Source: Streptomyces noursei | Lineage (GTDB): Bacteria; Actinomycetota; Actinomycetes; Streptomycetales; Streptomycetaceae | Direction of reading: 5' to 3' | Assembly (NCBI RefSeq): GCF_016917755.1 | Contig: NZ_CP070326.1 | Location: forward strand, 62,001-126,000 | Length of the DNA: 64,000 nucleotides | Shown here: in pieces, positions 61,301 to 64,000 of the stretch | Position numbering within the stretch: position 1 is the stretch's first letter | How the letters are laid out: each line of letters starts with the position of its first letter | Notes under the pieces: generated by a model | Databases searched by the model: none | Told to the model about the DNA's origin: nothing | The model's input: the letters and a program-made list of their open reading frames with translations, nothing else | Position numbers and translations under genes: made by a program

Positions 61301-63721
61301 GTAGTCGGGCGAGCACAGTTCGTCTGCGGTGGCGAGCTCGCCGGTCACCGTGGACACCACGGGGATGCGGGGCGCGTGGAAGGTCAGGTCGCGGGCGACG
61401 GACCGGAAGTCCTCCAGCATGCCGTCCATGTGCGGGGAGTGGAAGGCGTGACTGACCCGCAGGCGTTTGGTGCGGCGGTCCTGGGCCGCCCAGTGCGCCG
61501 CGATCTCGGTCACGGCCTGTTCGTCGCCCGAGATGACGGTCGAGTCGGGCCCGTTGGCGGCGGCGAGGGAGACCTTCCCCTCGTAGTCCGCGAGGCTGTC
61601 GCGGATCTCCTCCTCGGTGGCCTGGATCGCCACCATGGCGCCGCCTTCGGGCAGTGCCTGCATGAGGGTGCCCCGCGCGGCGACCAGTCGCGCGGCGTCC
61701 TGGAGGGTCAGTACGCCGCTGACGTGGGCGGCGGTGATCTCGCCGATGGAGTGGCCGGCGACGAACCGGGGCGCCACGCCCCAGGATTCGACGAGCCGGA
61801 ACAGCGCGGTTTCCAGTGCGAAGAGGGCGGCCTGGGTGTAGGCGGTCCGGTCGAGGAGGGCGGCGTCCGCGCTGCCTTCGTCGGCGAAGACCACGTCGCG
61901 CAGCGGCCGGTCCAGGTGCGGGTCGAGCTCGGCGCACACCGCGTCGAAGGCCGCCGCGAACTCGGGGTGCGCGGCGTGCAGTTCGCGCCCCATGCCCAGG
62001 CGCTGGGAGCCCTGTCCCGCGAAGAGGAACGCGGTGGTGGTCTGGGCGGCGACGTCACTGACCAGGCCGTTGGCGCTGCGGCCGGTGGCCAGGGCGTCCA
62101 GGCCGTCCAGGAACGCCTCTCGGTCGTCCGCGACGAGTACCGCGCGGTGTTCCATCAGGGCCCGGGTGTCCACCAGGGCGTGGGCGACGGCGGCCGGTTC
62201 GAGGTCGGCACGGTCCCGTACGTGGCGGCCGAGGCGTTCGGCCTGGGCGCGCAGGGCCGCTTCGGTGCGGGCGGACAGGATCCAGGGCAGCGTGCCCGAT
62301 CGGACGGCCGGCTCGGGGGCGGCTTCGGCCTCGTGGGCGGGTGCCTGTTCCAGGATGACGTGGGCGTTGGTGCCGCTGATGCCGAACGAGGAGACGGCGG
62401 CGCGGCGGGGTCGATCGGTGCTCGGCCAGGGCTCGGGCTCGGTGAGGAGCCTGGCGTGGCCCTCGCTCCAGTCGACGTGGCCGGTGGGCTCGTCCAGGTG
62501 CAGGGACTTGGGCAGTTGCCCGTGCCGCATCGCCAGGACCATCTTCATGACGCCGGCGATACCGGCGGCTGCCTGGGTGTGCCCGATGTTGGACTTCATG
62601 GAGCCGATCAACACGGGCCGGTCCGCGGAGCGCTGCTGCCCGTACGTGGCCAGCAGGGCGTGCGCCTCGATGGGGTCACCGAGGGTGGTGCCGGTGCCGT
62701 GCGCCTCCACGGCGTCGATGTCCGAGGCGGCCAGGCCCGTGCCGGCCAGTGCCTGGCGGATGACGCGTTGCTGGGAGGGGCCGTTGGGGGCGGTCAGGCC
62801 GTTGGAGGCGCCGTCCTGGTTGACGGCCGAGCCCTTCAGCACGGCGAGCACGGGATGGCCGTTGCGCACGGCGTCGCTGAGCCGTTCCACCAGCAGCAGT
62901 CCGACGCCCTCGCTCCAGCCCGTGCCGTCGGCGGCGGCCGCGAACGGCTTGCAGCGGCCGTCGGGGGCCAGCCCTCGCTGACGGGAGAACTCCACGAAAA
63001 TCTGCGGCGTGGACATCACGGTCGCGCCGCCCACCAGGGCCATGGTGCACTCGCCGCGTCGCAGCGCGTGCATGGCCAGGTGCAGGGCGACCAGTGACGA
63101 GGAACAGGCCGTGTCCACGGTCAGTGCGGGGCCTTCGAGGCCGAGGACGTAGGAGATCCGGCCGGAGGCGATGCTGATGTGGTTGCCGGTCAGCAGGTGT
63201 CCGCCGACCTCGTCTGCGCGTCGGCCTCCTTCGGCGTCGTACCCGCCGTGGCCGGTGCCGACGAAGACGCCGGTGCGGCTGCCCGCGAGGGACTGCGGGT
63301 CGATGCCGGCGTCTTCGACGGCTTCCCAGGCGGTTTCCAGCAGCAGTCGCTGCTGGGGGTCCATGGCGAGCGCCTCGCGCGGGGAGATCCCGAAGAAGGC
63401 GGGGTCGAACTCGCCTGCCTCGTGGAGGAATCCGCCCTCGCGGGCGTAGGCAGTGCCCTGGTGGGCCGGATCGGGGTGGTAGAGCGCTTCCAGGTCCCAG
63501 CCGCGGTTGCGGGGGAAGGAGGAGATCGCGTCGACTCCGTCGCGCAGCAGCGCCCAGAGTTCTTCCGGCGCGCGGACGCCGCCGGGGAAGCGGCAGGCCA
63601 TCGAGACGATCGCGATCGGCTCTCGCTGCTTCGCCTCCGTCTCGTCCAATTGCTGACGAGTCTCGTGAAGGTCTGCGATTGCGCGCTTGAGGTACTCGCG
63701 CAGCTTCTCCTCGTTCGACAT
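43307..63721 (-). CDS. Four-module polyene PKS (PimS1-like)
   Basis: 6,804 residues. An N-terminal docking coil ([20 protein letters not shown]) is followed by four extension modules, ACP sites S1510, S3253, S4953 and S6676. Module 1 is KS-AT-KR-ACP; modules 2-4 are KS-AT-DH-KR-ACP. KS cysteines C206, C1741, C3484 and C5181 are intact. All four ATs carry HAFH (malonyl-CoA). DH histidines H2506, H4236 and H5937 lie in HxxxGxxxxP, and all KRs have the LDD B-type motif. The expected product is a beta-hydroxy unit followed by three conjugated double bonds. A C-terminal docking region ends [11 protein letters not shown]. Length and layout match pimaricin PimS1. Start 63721 chosen for the docking sequence; no clear Shine-Dalgarno. 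Confidence 0.95.
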   Translation of the reverse strand: MSNEEKLREYLKRAIADLHETRQQLDETEAKQREPIAIVSMACRFPGGVRAPEELWALLRDGVDAISSFPRNRGWDLEALYHPDPAHQGTAYAREGGFLHEAGEFDPAFFGISPREALAMDPQQRLLLETAWEAVEDAGIDPQSLAGSRTGVFVGTGHGGYDAEGGRRADEVGGHLLTGNHISIASGRISYVLGLEGPALTVDTACSSSLVALHLAMHALRRGECTMALVGGATVMSTPQIFVEFSRQRGLAPDGRCKPFAAAADGTGWSEGVGLLLVERLSDAVRNGHPVLAVLKGSAVNQDGASNGLTAPNGPSQQRVIRQALAGTGLAASDIDAVEAHGTGTTLGDPIEAHALLATYGQQRSADRPVLIGSMKSNIGHTQAAAGIAGVMKMVLAMRHGQLPKSLHLDEPTGHVDWSEGHARLLTEPEPWPSTDRPRRAAVSSFGISGTNAHVILEQAPAHEAEAAPEPAVRSGTLPWILSARTEAALRAQAERLGRHVRDRADLEPAAVAHALVDTRALMEHRAVLVADDREAFLDGLDALATGRSANGLVSDVAAQTTTAFLFAGQGSQRLGMGRELHAAHPEFAAAFDAVCAELDPHLDRPLRDVVFADEGSADAALLDRTAYTQAALFALETALFRLVESWGVAPRFVAGHSIGEITAAHVSGVLTLQDAARLVAARGTLMQALPEGGAMVAIQATEEEIRDSLADYEGKVSLAAANGPDSTVISGDEQAVTEIAAHWAAQDRRTKRLRVSHAFHSPHMDGMLEDFRSVARDLTFHAPRIPVVSTVTGELATADELCSPDYWVRQVREAVRFCAAVRTLEAEGVTTFVEIGPDGVLTPMVQDCLTTLDEPVPPVLVSLLRTGRPEASTLTTGIATAFAHGVHVDWSACLGARNAPHVRLPTYAFQRQWYWLDPADPEPAEAADAVAGEAGFWAAVEREDLQELSAVLAIDGSDADSLGSLLPTLSSWHRQRRIQAAADRFSYRTHWTPRTASNGPAATGHWLVVLPHGRTDDPWTVRLLDALRDQGLHTDVRELPDTDEPGDPLARPDAPLDGVLSLLALDERPHPHLPSVPRGVAAATTLLRALETAGIQAPLWCVTRGAVAVDRHEALTHPVQAQTWGLGRVAALESPQTWGGLVDLPENLDGRTVAALLRTLAGEEDQVAIRPAGVFTRRLERVTPGDTDAPWHTHGTVLVTGGTGALGTHLAHWLVDAGAQHLVLTSRRGPQAPGAPELAAALTDRGVEVTLAACDAADRDALAAVLADIPPHLPLTGVVHAAGVLDDGVLDALTPERFETVLRPKAQAAQNLHELTRDLDLDHFVLFSSIVGVLGNAGQANYAAANAYLDALAEHRHRQGLPATSVSWGPWAGDGMATDSDAADRMRRDGLLPMPPAPALAALRQALAQGMTHMTVADIDWSAYAPALTAVRPSPLIGDLPEARRAVRPADGPRGEASPLRDRIGALPPAEQEKAFLAMVREEAAKVLGHPSPDTVDAQRAFREQGFDSLMAVDLRNRLSAATGLRLPTTLLFDHPTSVAVAAYLRAEVLGAAGPATVVRASAATLDEPVAIVGMACRFPGGVDSPAALWRLLAEGGDAITPMPADRGWDLDRVFHPDPDHQGTSYARGGGFLHGVAGFDADFFGISPREALAMDPQQRLLLETTWEVLEQAGIDPESLRGSSTGVFAGTNTQDYGTVLDTAQDEASGHRLTGNAMSVVSGRVSYTFGFEGPAVTVDTACSSSLVALHMAAQSLRQGECSLAVAGGVTVMSTPSSFVEFARQRGLAPDGRCKPFASAADGTGWSEGVGLLLVERLSDARRNGHQILAVVRGSAVNQDGASNGLSAPSGPSQQRVIRQALANAQLAASEVDAVEAHGTGTTLGDPIEAQALLATYGQEHPPEQPLLLGAVKSNLGHTQAAAGVAGVMKMVLAMRHGMLPRTLHVDEPTGHVDWTAGAVELLTENTDWPETGHPRRAAVSAFGISGTNAHVVLELPPATEPAAPAATHDGTDATPEGTVPLLLSAKSESALRSQAARLHSHLDREAAPRLTDVSHTLTRRTAFAHRAAVRAHDHATTLRALTALAAGEADPALDTGTAHPGRDAVLFSGQGAQRLGMGRELYGRYPVFAAAFDAVCAALDEHLDRPLRDVVWGEDAEELNQTAYAQAGLFAIEVALFRLVESWGVSPQYVAGHSVGEIAAAHVAGVFSLADACALVAARGRLMQALPAGGAMVALQATEEEVLPHLTDDVAIAAVNGPRATVVSGAEAAVHALTAHFEAEGRKTTRLRVSHAFHSPLMEPMLADFRAVAEGLSYGAPELSVVSNVTGALATPDQLRTPEYWVTHVRAAVRFADGIRALSAQGVTRFLELGPDGTLTAMARESLPDGDTADPSAPAESVLVPALRRDRPEEATLLGALTQLHVRGAEIDWTSFPAVRDARTVDLPTYAFQHQRYWPTPDHTRTGDIGAVGLEAAGHPLLSAAVELPDGDGVLFTTRLSLASHPWLAGHAIMGSVLLPGTAFVELAVRAADEVGCDRVDELTLAAPLVLPEHGGVHLQLHVGPADEAGRRTFSARSRVEGDGDHPWVQHATGALAVDPRPAATDIDFAAAPWPPADAEPVDLTDFYPRLADRGFDYGPHFQGLRAAWRRGDEVFADVALPVAAEGEAPSYGLHPALLDAALHVVTFNGIEQNVVPFAWEGVSLHASGAAAVRVRVTRHGGDTVSVDVADTAGGAVASIGALVVRQVSADQWDSGTNPVGRDALFRVQWTPVRLPPAGAAESVAAIGVPEGSSAEWSADLVEHYADLDSLAASGRAHGTVLAPVAAAPDGPDTVESVHAATARALDTMQSWLADDRFATSRLVFVTRGAVVGADLAAAAVWGLVRSAQSENPGRFVLVDLDEDAEVAILPRALASDEPQLSLRGGEALAPRLARAQAQQAHVWDAAGTVLITGGTGGLGRTVARHLVVEHGVRSLLLVSRRGPAAEGAEELVAELAEHGAQALVEACDVSDAVAVADLIVRHAPSAVVHTAGVLDDGVVASLTPERLAAVLRPKVDAAWHLHEATKGRDLDAFVVFSSVAGTIGSSGQANYAAANAFLDGLAQHRRAAGLPAVSLAWGPWSQDSGMTGTLTDADLQRIARQGMPPLSAEQGVALFDAALAAGDAHMLPVRFDLAGLREQGEVPALLRGLIRTRARRSTVAGSTAVAGLVGRLSGLGAVERREALLDLVRAQIAVVLGHANPETVDPDRAFQDLGFDSLTAVELRNRLNDATGMRLSSTAVFDYPTAGTLVDFLLDELFDAQEEVELPTVPSPAGAADDPVVIVGMSCRYPGGVASPEDLWRLVSEGVDAISDFPTDRGWDMAALHNPDPEAFGTSYTRSGGFLHQAAEFDPEFFGMSPREALATDSQQRLLLETTWEAIERTGIDPSSLRGSRTGVFAGVMYTDYEDLLVGDQFEGFRSNGSAASIASGRVSYTFGFEGPAVTVDTACSSSLVALHLAAQALRAGECSLALAGGVTVMSTPTTFVEFSRQRGLAADGRCKAFSDAADGVGWGEGVGMLVLERLSDARRLGHRVLAVVRGSAVNQDGASNGLTAPNGPSQQRVIRQALASAGLSAADVDAVEAHGTGTTLGDPIEAQALLATYGRERPEDRPLLVGTVKSNVGHAQAASGVAGVIKMVLAMRHGVLPRTLHVDQPSTHVDWSAGAVELLTSETQWPQGDGPRRAGVSSFGVSGTNAHVILEQPEPIADDAVPDAVGDEPGALAWVLSARNEVALRGQAARLLPLVAGRDTRSARDIGHSLVTGRTSFPHRAVVWGQDCEALVLALSALAVGEADAGLAEGTSGGGKTAFLFSGQGSQRLGMGRELHARHPVFAEAFDAVCAALDEHLERPLRDVVWGEDAELLNQTAYAQAGLFAIEVALYRLAESWGARADFVTGHSIGEVAAAHVAGVFSLPDACALVAARGRLMQALPAGGAMVAVRATEQEVLPHLTETVSIAAINGPTSVVVSGAEETVLSIAAHFEGEGRKTTRLRVSHAFHSPLMEPMLADFRAVVARLSFGTPTIPVVSNLTGRIAQPEQLGQADYWVRHVREAVRFADGVAALHAEGVTRFLELGPDGVLSAMAQESLPDDAELAPALRKGRPEQTELLGALAQLYVRGASMDWAALYAGTGARWMDLPTYAFQHERFWPSGRVARSGDVRFAGLDSAEHPLLGAAVQLAGSGGLLFTGRLSVSAHPWLADHVVLGSVLVPGTALVELVLRAADEVGCDLLEELTLAAPLVLPASGSGVQVQVWLGEPDGSGRRSASVHAREGEGPWTLHASGVVTSGAEAVAFDLAEWPPKGAEPVDVADCYDTLADAGLTYGPVFRGLRAAWKRGEEVYADVSLPEGTEGRAYGLHPALFDAALHAAASGGVEAGGVPFAWSGVSLHASGASHLRVRIRGTANGMSVAMADTSGAPVASVESLVVRPLSAGQVQAAGRDALFKVDWAPVPLNDERVELGTAPDGEPLSDLGELETLAGATVPGTVLVAPPAGGGDVVESVHRTAAWALDLVQSWLAEERFASSRLVFVTRGAVSGADLAAGAVQGLVRSAQSENPGRFGLVDLDDAADVTVLAQGLATDEPELLVRGGEVLAPRLARTQSEHTMTWATSGTVLITGGTGGLGRAVARHLVAAHGVRSLLLVSRRGQAAEGVPELVAELRGGDAEVAVEACDVSDPAAVADLVARYRIGAVVHTAGVLDDGVVESLTAERLAAVLRPKVDAAWHLHEATRHLDLDAFVVFSSVAGAFGSSGQGNYAAGNAFLDALARHRRAAGLPAVSLAWGPWSQDSGMTGALTDADVQRIARQGMPPLSVEEGLALFDAALGTTEPAPLPVRLDLAALRAQGEPQALLRGLVRTRTRRSGAVEASGIAQRLTGLSMAERRAALLDVVRVQIATVLGHASPETVDPDRAFQDLGFDSLTAIELRNLLGKTTGLRLPATAVFDYPTADALAGHLLDELFGAETETPLPVSALPSLADDPVVIVGMSCRFPGGVASPEDLWRLVSEGVDAVSDFPTDRGWEIDDTYDPDREGAIATRSGGFLHQAAEFDPEFFGMSPREALTTDAQQRLLLETTWEALERAGMDPATLRGSRTGVFAGVMYHDYSTLLSGREFEGYQGSGSAGSVASGRVSYTFGFEGPAITVDTACSSSLVALHLAAQSLRQGECSLALAGGVTVMSTPATFVEFSRQGGLSQDGRCKAFADGADGVGWGEGVGILVLERLSDARRNGHRILATVRGSAVNQDGASNGLTAPNGPSQQRVIRQALASAGLSAADVDAVEAHGTGTTLGDPIEAQALLATYGQGRSADRPLLLGSVKSNIGHAQAASGVAGVIKMVLAMRHGVLPRTLHVDEPSSHVDWDAGAVELLTSAVEWRQGDGPRRAGVSSFGISGTNAHVILEQPEPVAAVPEPEEAADASTGTPVPVLLSGRSEPALRAQAARLLSRLADGEPELRATDVAYALATGRSAFQDRAVILAEDRKGLLRSLSALAEGRSEAAVVAQGRAGTGKLAFLFSGQGSQRLGMGRELYGRYPVFAEAFDAVCAALDEHLERPLRDVVWGEDAEALNQTAYAQAGLFAIEVALYRLLESWGVRPAQLLGHSVGEIAVAHVAGVFSLPDACALVAARGRLMQALPAGGAMVAVRATEQEVLPHLTETVSIAAINGPTSVVVSGAEDAVLAIATHFEADGRKTTRLRVSHAFHSPLMEPMLADFRAVADRMTYHAPRIPVISNVTGEPATEEQLCSAGYWVGHVREAVRFADGVGALEAQGVSAYLELGPDGALAALAAESAADDSVLTPVLRKDRQEAPALLTAVARLHACGVPVDWSAVFAGTGARWVDLPTYAFQHERYWPSGRVARSGDVRFAGLDSAEHPLLGAAVELAGSDGVLFTGRLSVSAHPWLADHVVMGSVLVPGTALVELVLRAAHEVDCGAVEELTLAAPLVLPAADGAVQVQVRVGEPDDRGRRPVSVHGRAGAEPWTLHADGVLAPATEAPAFDARMWPPQGSEPLDLTGCYEQFADAGFAYGPVFQGLRAAWKAGDDVYAEVGLPEGADGGSYGLHPALFDAALHAALLDGAGAEERGVPFSWSGVSLHASGASRVRVRIRATANGTSIAIADTTGAPVASVGALTARPITAGQLQSGGDSLFKVDWTGVHLTAEPTGSLAMLGKDAEGILDALSLQTHTDLDEIAQAGAPDLLLVPPMTGTCSDSTVESVHAAAAGALEVIQSWLAEERFASSRLVFVTRGAVSGADLAGAAVWGLVRSAQSENPGRFGLVDVADNAEVPLIPMALASDEPQLLVRGEQVLTARLARVERPAEPTAGVQWDPSGTVLITGGTGGLGRIVARHLVAVHGVRSLLLVSRRGPAAEGVGDFVAELAQHGAEAVVEACDVSDAAAVTDLVARHAPSAVVHTAGVLDDGVVESLTPERLAAVLRPKVDAAWHLHEATKDRDLTAFVVFSSVAGTVGSPGQGNYAAGNAFLDALAVHRRAVGLPAVSLAWGPWSQDSGMTGALTDVDVQRMARQGMPPLSTEEGLALFDTALGTAEPTTLPVRLDRAALRAQGEPQALLRGLIRTPGRRAAVTTAATDGDAAAAFARRLTGLSAAEGREVVLDAVGGQVATVLGHARGTEIDPDRAFLDIGFDSLTAVELRNGLSALTGIRLPATLLFDYPTPAELVDHLHARIAPEPASGPEELLGELERLEKTFGGLDVTEEVHEQIAGRLEVLRAKWDALRETPAAAGQDDSRSDQDFDFESASDEEVFDLLDNEIGLS
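43690..48685 (-). other. PKS module 4: KS-AT-DH-KR-ACP
   Basis: Residues 5013 to about 6676. KS4 C5181, AT4 malonyl, DH4 H5937 in [13 protein letters not shown]4 with LDD, ACP S6676, then a docking tail ([20 protein letters not shown]). It passes a triene intermediate to a protein not in this window. Confidence 0.9.
46599..46792. repeat. Near-identical module 4 / module 3 direct repeat (copy 1)
   Basis: About 190 bp of AT4-coding DNA match AT3-coding DNA at 51702-51895 with a single mismatch near 46676; 46677-46792 is an exact 116-bp match. Other near-identical blocks occur at the same offset (46021 with 51124). Confidence 0.85.
48860..53782 (-). other. PKS module 3: KS-AT-DH-KR-ACP
   Basis: Residues 3314 to about 4953. 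KS3 C3484, AT3 malonyl, DH3 H4236 in [13 protein letters not shown]3 with LDD, ACP S4953. Much of its DNA is nearly identical to module 4 at a 5,103-bp offset. Confidence 0.9.
51702..51895. repeat. Near-identical module 3 / module 4 direct repeat (copy 2)
   Basis: Partner of 46599-46792, offset 5,103 bp. It encodes the same AT segment ([20 protein letters not shown] and downstream). Confidence 0.85.
53960..59017 (-). other. PKS module 2: KS-AT-DH-KR-ACP
   Basis: Residues 1569 to about 3253. KS2 C1741, AT2 malonyl (HAFH), DH2 H2506 in [11 protein letters not shown] with the partner [12 protein letters not shown]2 TGGTGGLG with LDD, ACP S3253. Gives the first double bond of the chain. Confidence 0.9.
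59190..63622 (-). other. PKS module 1: KS-AT-KR-ACP
   Basis: Residues 34 to about 1510. KS1 C206; AT1 nucleophile S658 with HAFH at 758-761; no DH, the AT-KR linker being a structural KR half; KR1 with TGGTGALG and GVLDDGV; ACP S1510. The absence of dehydration leaves a hydroxyl, which in pimaricin-type macrolides becomes the lactone oxygen. Confidence 0.9.
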
Positions 63722-63925
63722 CAGGACGCCAATCGTTCGGTGGAATGCCGGACTTGGAAAAGAGAGCGTCGACACGCACGTCCGACCGGTACCCCACCAT
63801 CTTCCAGAAGGTGGACTGCGGGTTTCCGTAGTTGAGTGCCGGGATGTGCGGTGGGGTGGGTGTGGGAACGCGCCGCGGCGGGCGGCCTGGTGGCCGCCCG
63901 CCGGGCACCGCGCACTACGGCCGGG

Positions 63926-64000
63926 TCACTCGGTGTCGAGCGAGGCCAGCCATTCCTTGACGATCCGGGCGGTCTCCGGGGCGTCGTCACGCACCATGGA
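63926..64000 (-). CDS. C-terminal end of a thioesterase domain, probably a terminal PKS module
   Basis: The last 24 codons of a minus-strand gene entering from the right: MVRDDAPETARIVKEWL then ASLDTE and stop. The pattern M-x-x-D/E-x-A-x-x-T/V-A-x-x-V-x-x-W-L directly follows the catalytic His in type I PKS thioesterase domains (H-F-x-M-M-x-x-H-A). Type II thioesterases end differently, so a chain-releasing domain of a polyene PKS is the better guess. Only 204 bp separate it from the four-module PKS start. Confidence 0.55.
   Translation of the reverse strand, partial: SMVRDDAPETARIVKEWLASLDTE

Noticed and set aside
57678..61937. A 1,419-codon minus-strand frame inside the PKS
   Set aside because: Out-of-frame reading of the same PKS DNA, extremely Arg/Pro-rich, with no recognisable domain.
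59249..63097. A 1,282-codon plus-strand open frame opposite the PKS
   Set aside because: It is the shadow of the giant minus-strand PKS. Its composition (Gly/Val/Arg-rich, no domains) is what GC3-biased coding gives on the opposite strand.

Overview
The window is a high-GC actinomycete chromosome segment, almost certainly Streptomyces. Codon bias is strongly GC3, there are many TetR/GNAT/SDR accessory genes, Tat and Sec exported proteins, a 2-methylisoborneol operon and a giant type I polyketide synthase. I saw no rRNA, tRNA or CRISPR array. Names below come from motifs and remembered family architecture; no database search was possible.

Region 1 (1 to about 26.3 kb) is accessory chromosome. 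It holds a two-component pair (response regulator end plus histidine kinase), a mycothiol-type DinB-fold protein, pirin, a secreted M14 zinc carboxypeptidase, two TetR genes divergent from the oxidoreductases they probably control (each with visible palindromic operators), a META-domain lipoprotein, quinone oxidoreductases, a DHFR-like reductase, an ArsR/SRPBCC pair, a methyltransferase divergent from a third TetR, a cysteine synthase/CBS-type enzyme, a secreted chymotrypsin-fold protease, GNAT enzymes, a nitroreductase, a fulvocin C-related cysteine-rich protein and a CbiZ-type amidohydrolase. Between 12.8 and 21.5 kb there are four decayed genes: a ThDP-enzyme tail, a doubly frameshifted MmyB-type regulator, an IS5-type transposase tail and a beheaded LuxR response regulator.

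Region 2 (26.4 to 30.0 kb, minus strand) is a three-gene 2-methylisoborneol operon: a family 2B encapsulin shell protein with a cyclic-nucleotide-binding domain, then 2-MIB synthase with a long disordered N-terminal tail, then geranyl diphosphate C2-methyltransferase. The synthase is probably packaged inside the encapsulin.

Region 3 (30.6 kb to the end) is most of one side of a polyene macrolide cluster of the pimaricin/natamycin (26-membered tetraene) type. It contains a Tat-exported cholesterol oxidase (PimE-like), a mycosaminyltransferase (PimK-like), a GDP-mycosamine aminotransferase (PimC-like), a P450 plus ferredoxin pair (PimG/PimF-like), and a loading PKS with CoL-ACP-KS(Ser)-AT-ACP order (PimS0-like). 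On the opposite strand is a 6,804-residue four-module PKS (PimS1-like: KS-AT-KR-ACP, then three KS-AT-DH-KR-ACP modules). Upstream of it is the C-terminus of a protein resembling a chain-releasing thioesterase domain. The module order predicts a starter extended to a beta-hydroxy acyl unit (the future lactone alcohol) and then three conjugated double bonds. A secreted tyrosine-phosphatase-like gene sits between the two PKS genes. Stem-loops mark the transcription-unit ends: 32276-32357, 36601-36632, two after the loading PKS, and a 22-bp perfect hairpin at the convergent junction 43247-43295. The sugar 4,6-dehydratase, transporters, epoxidase, later PKS modules and the cluster regulators are not in the window.
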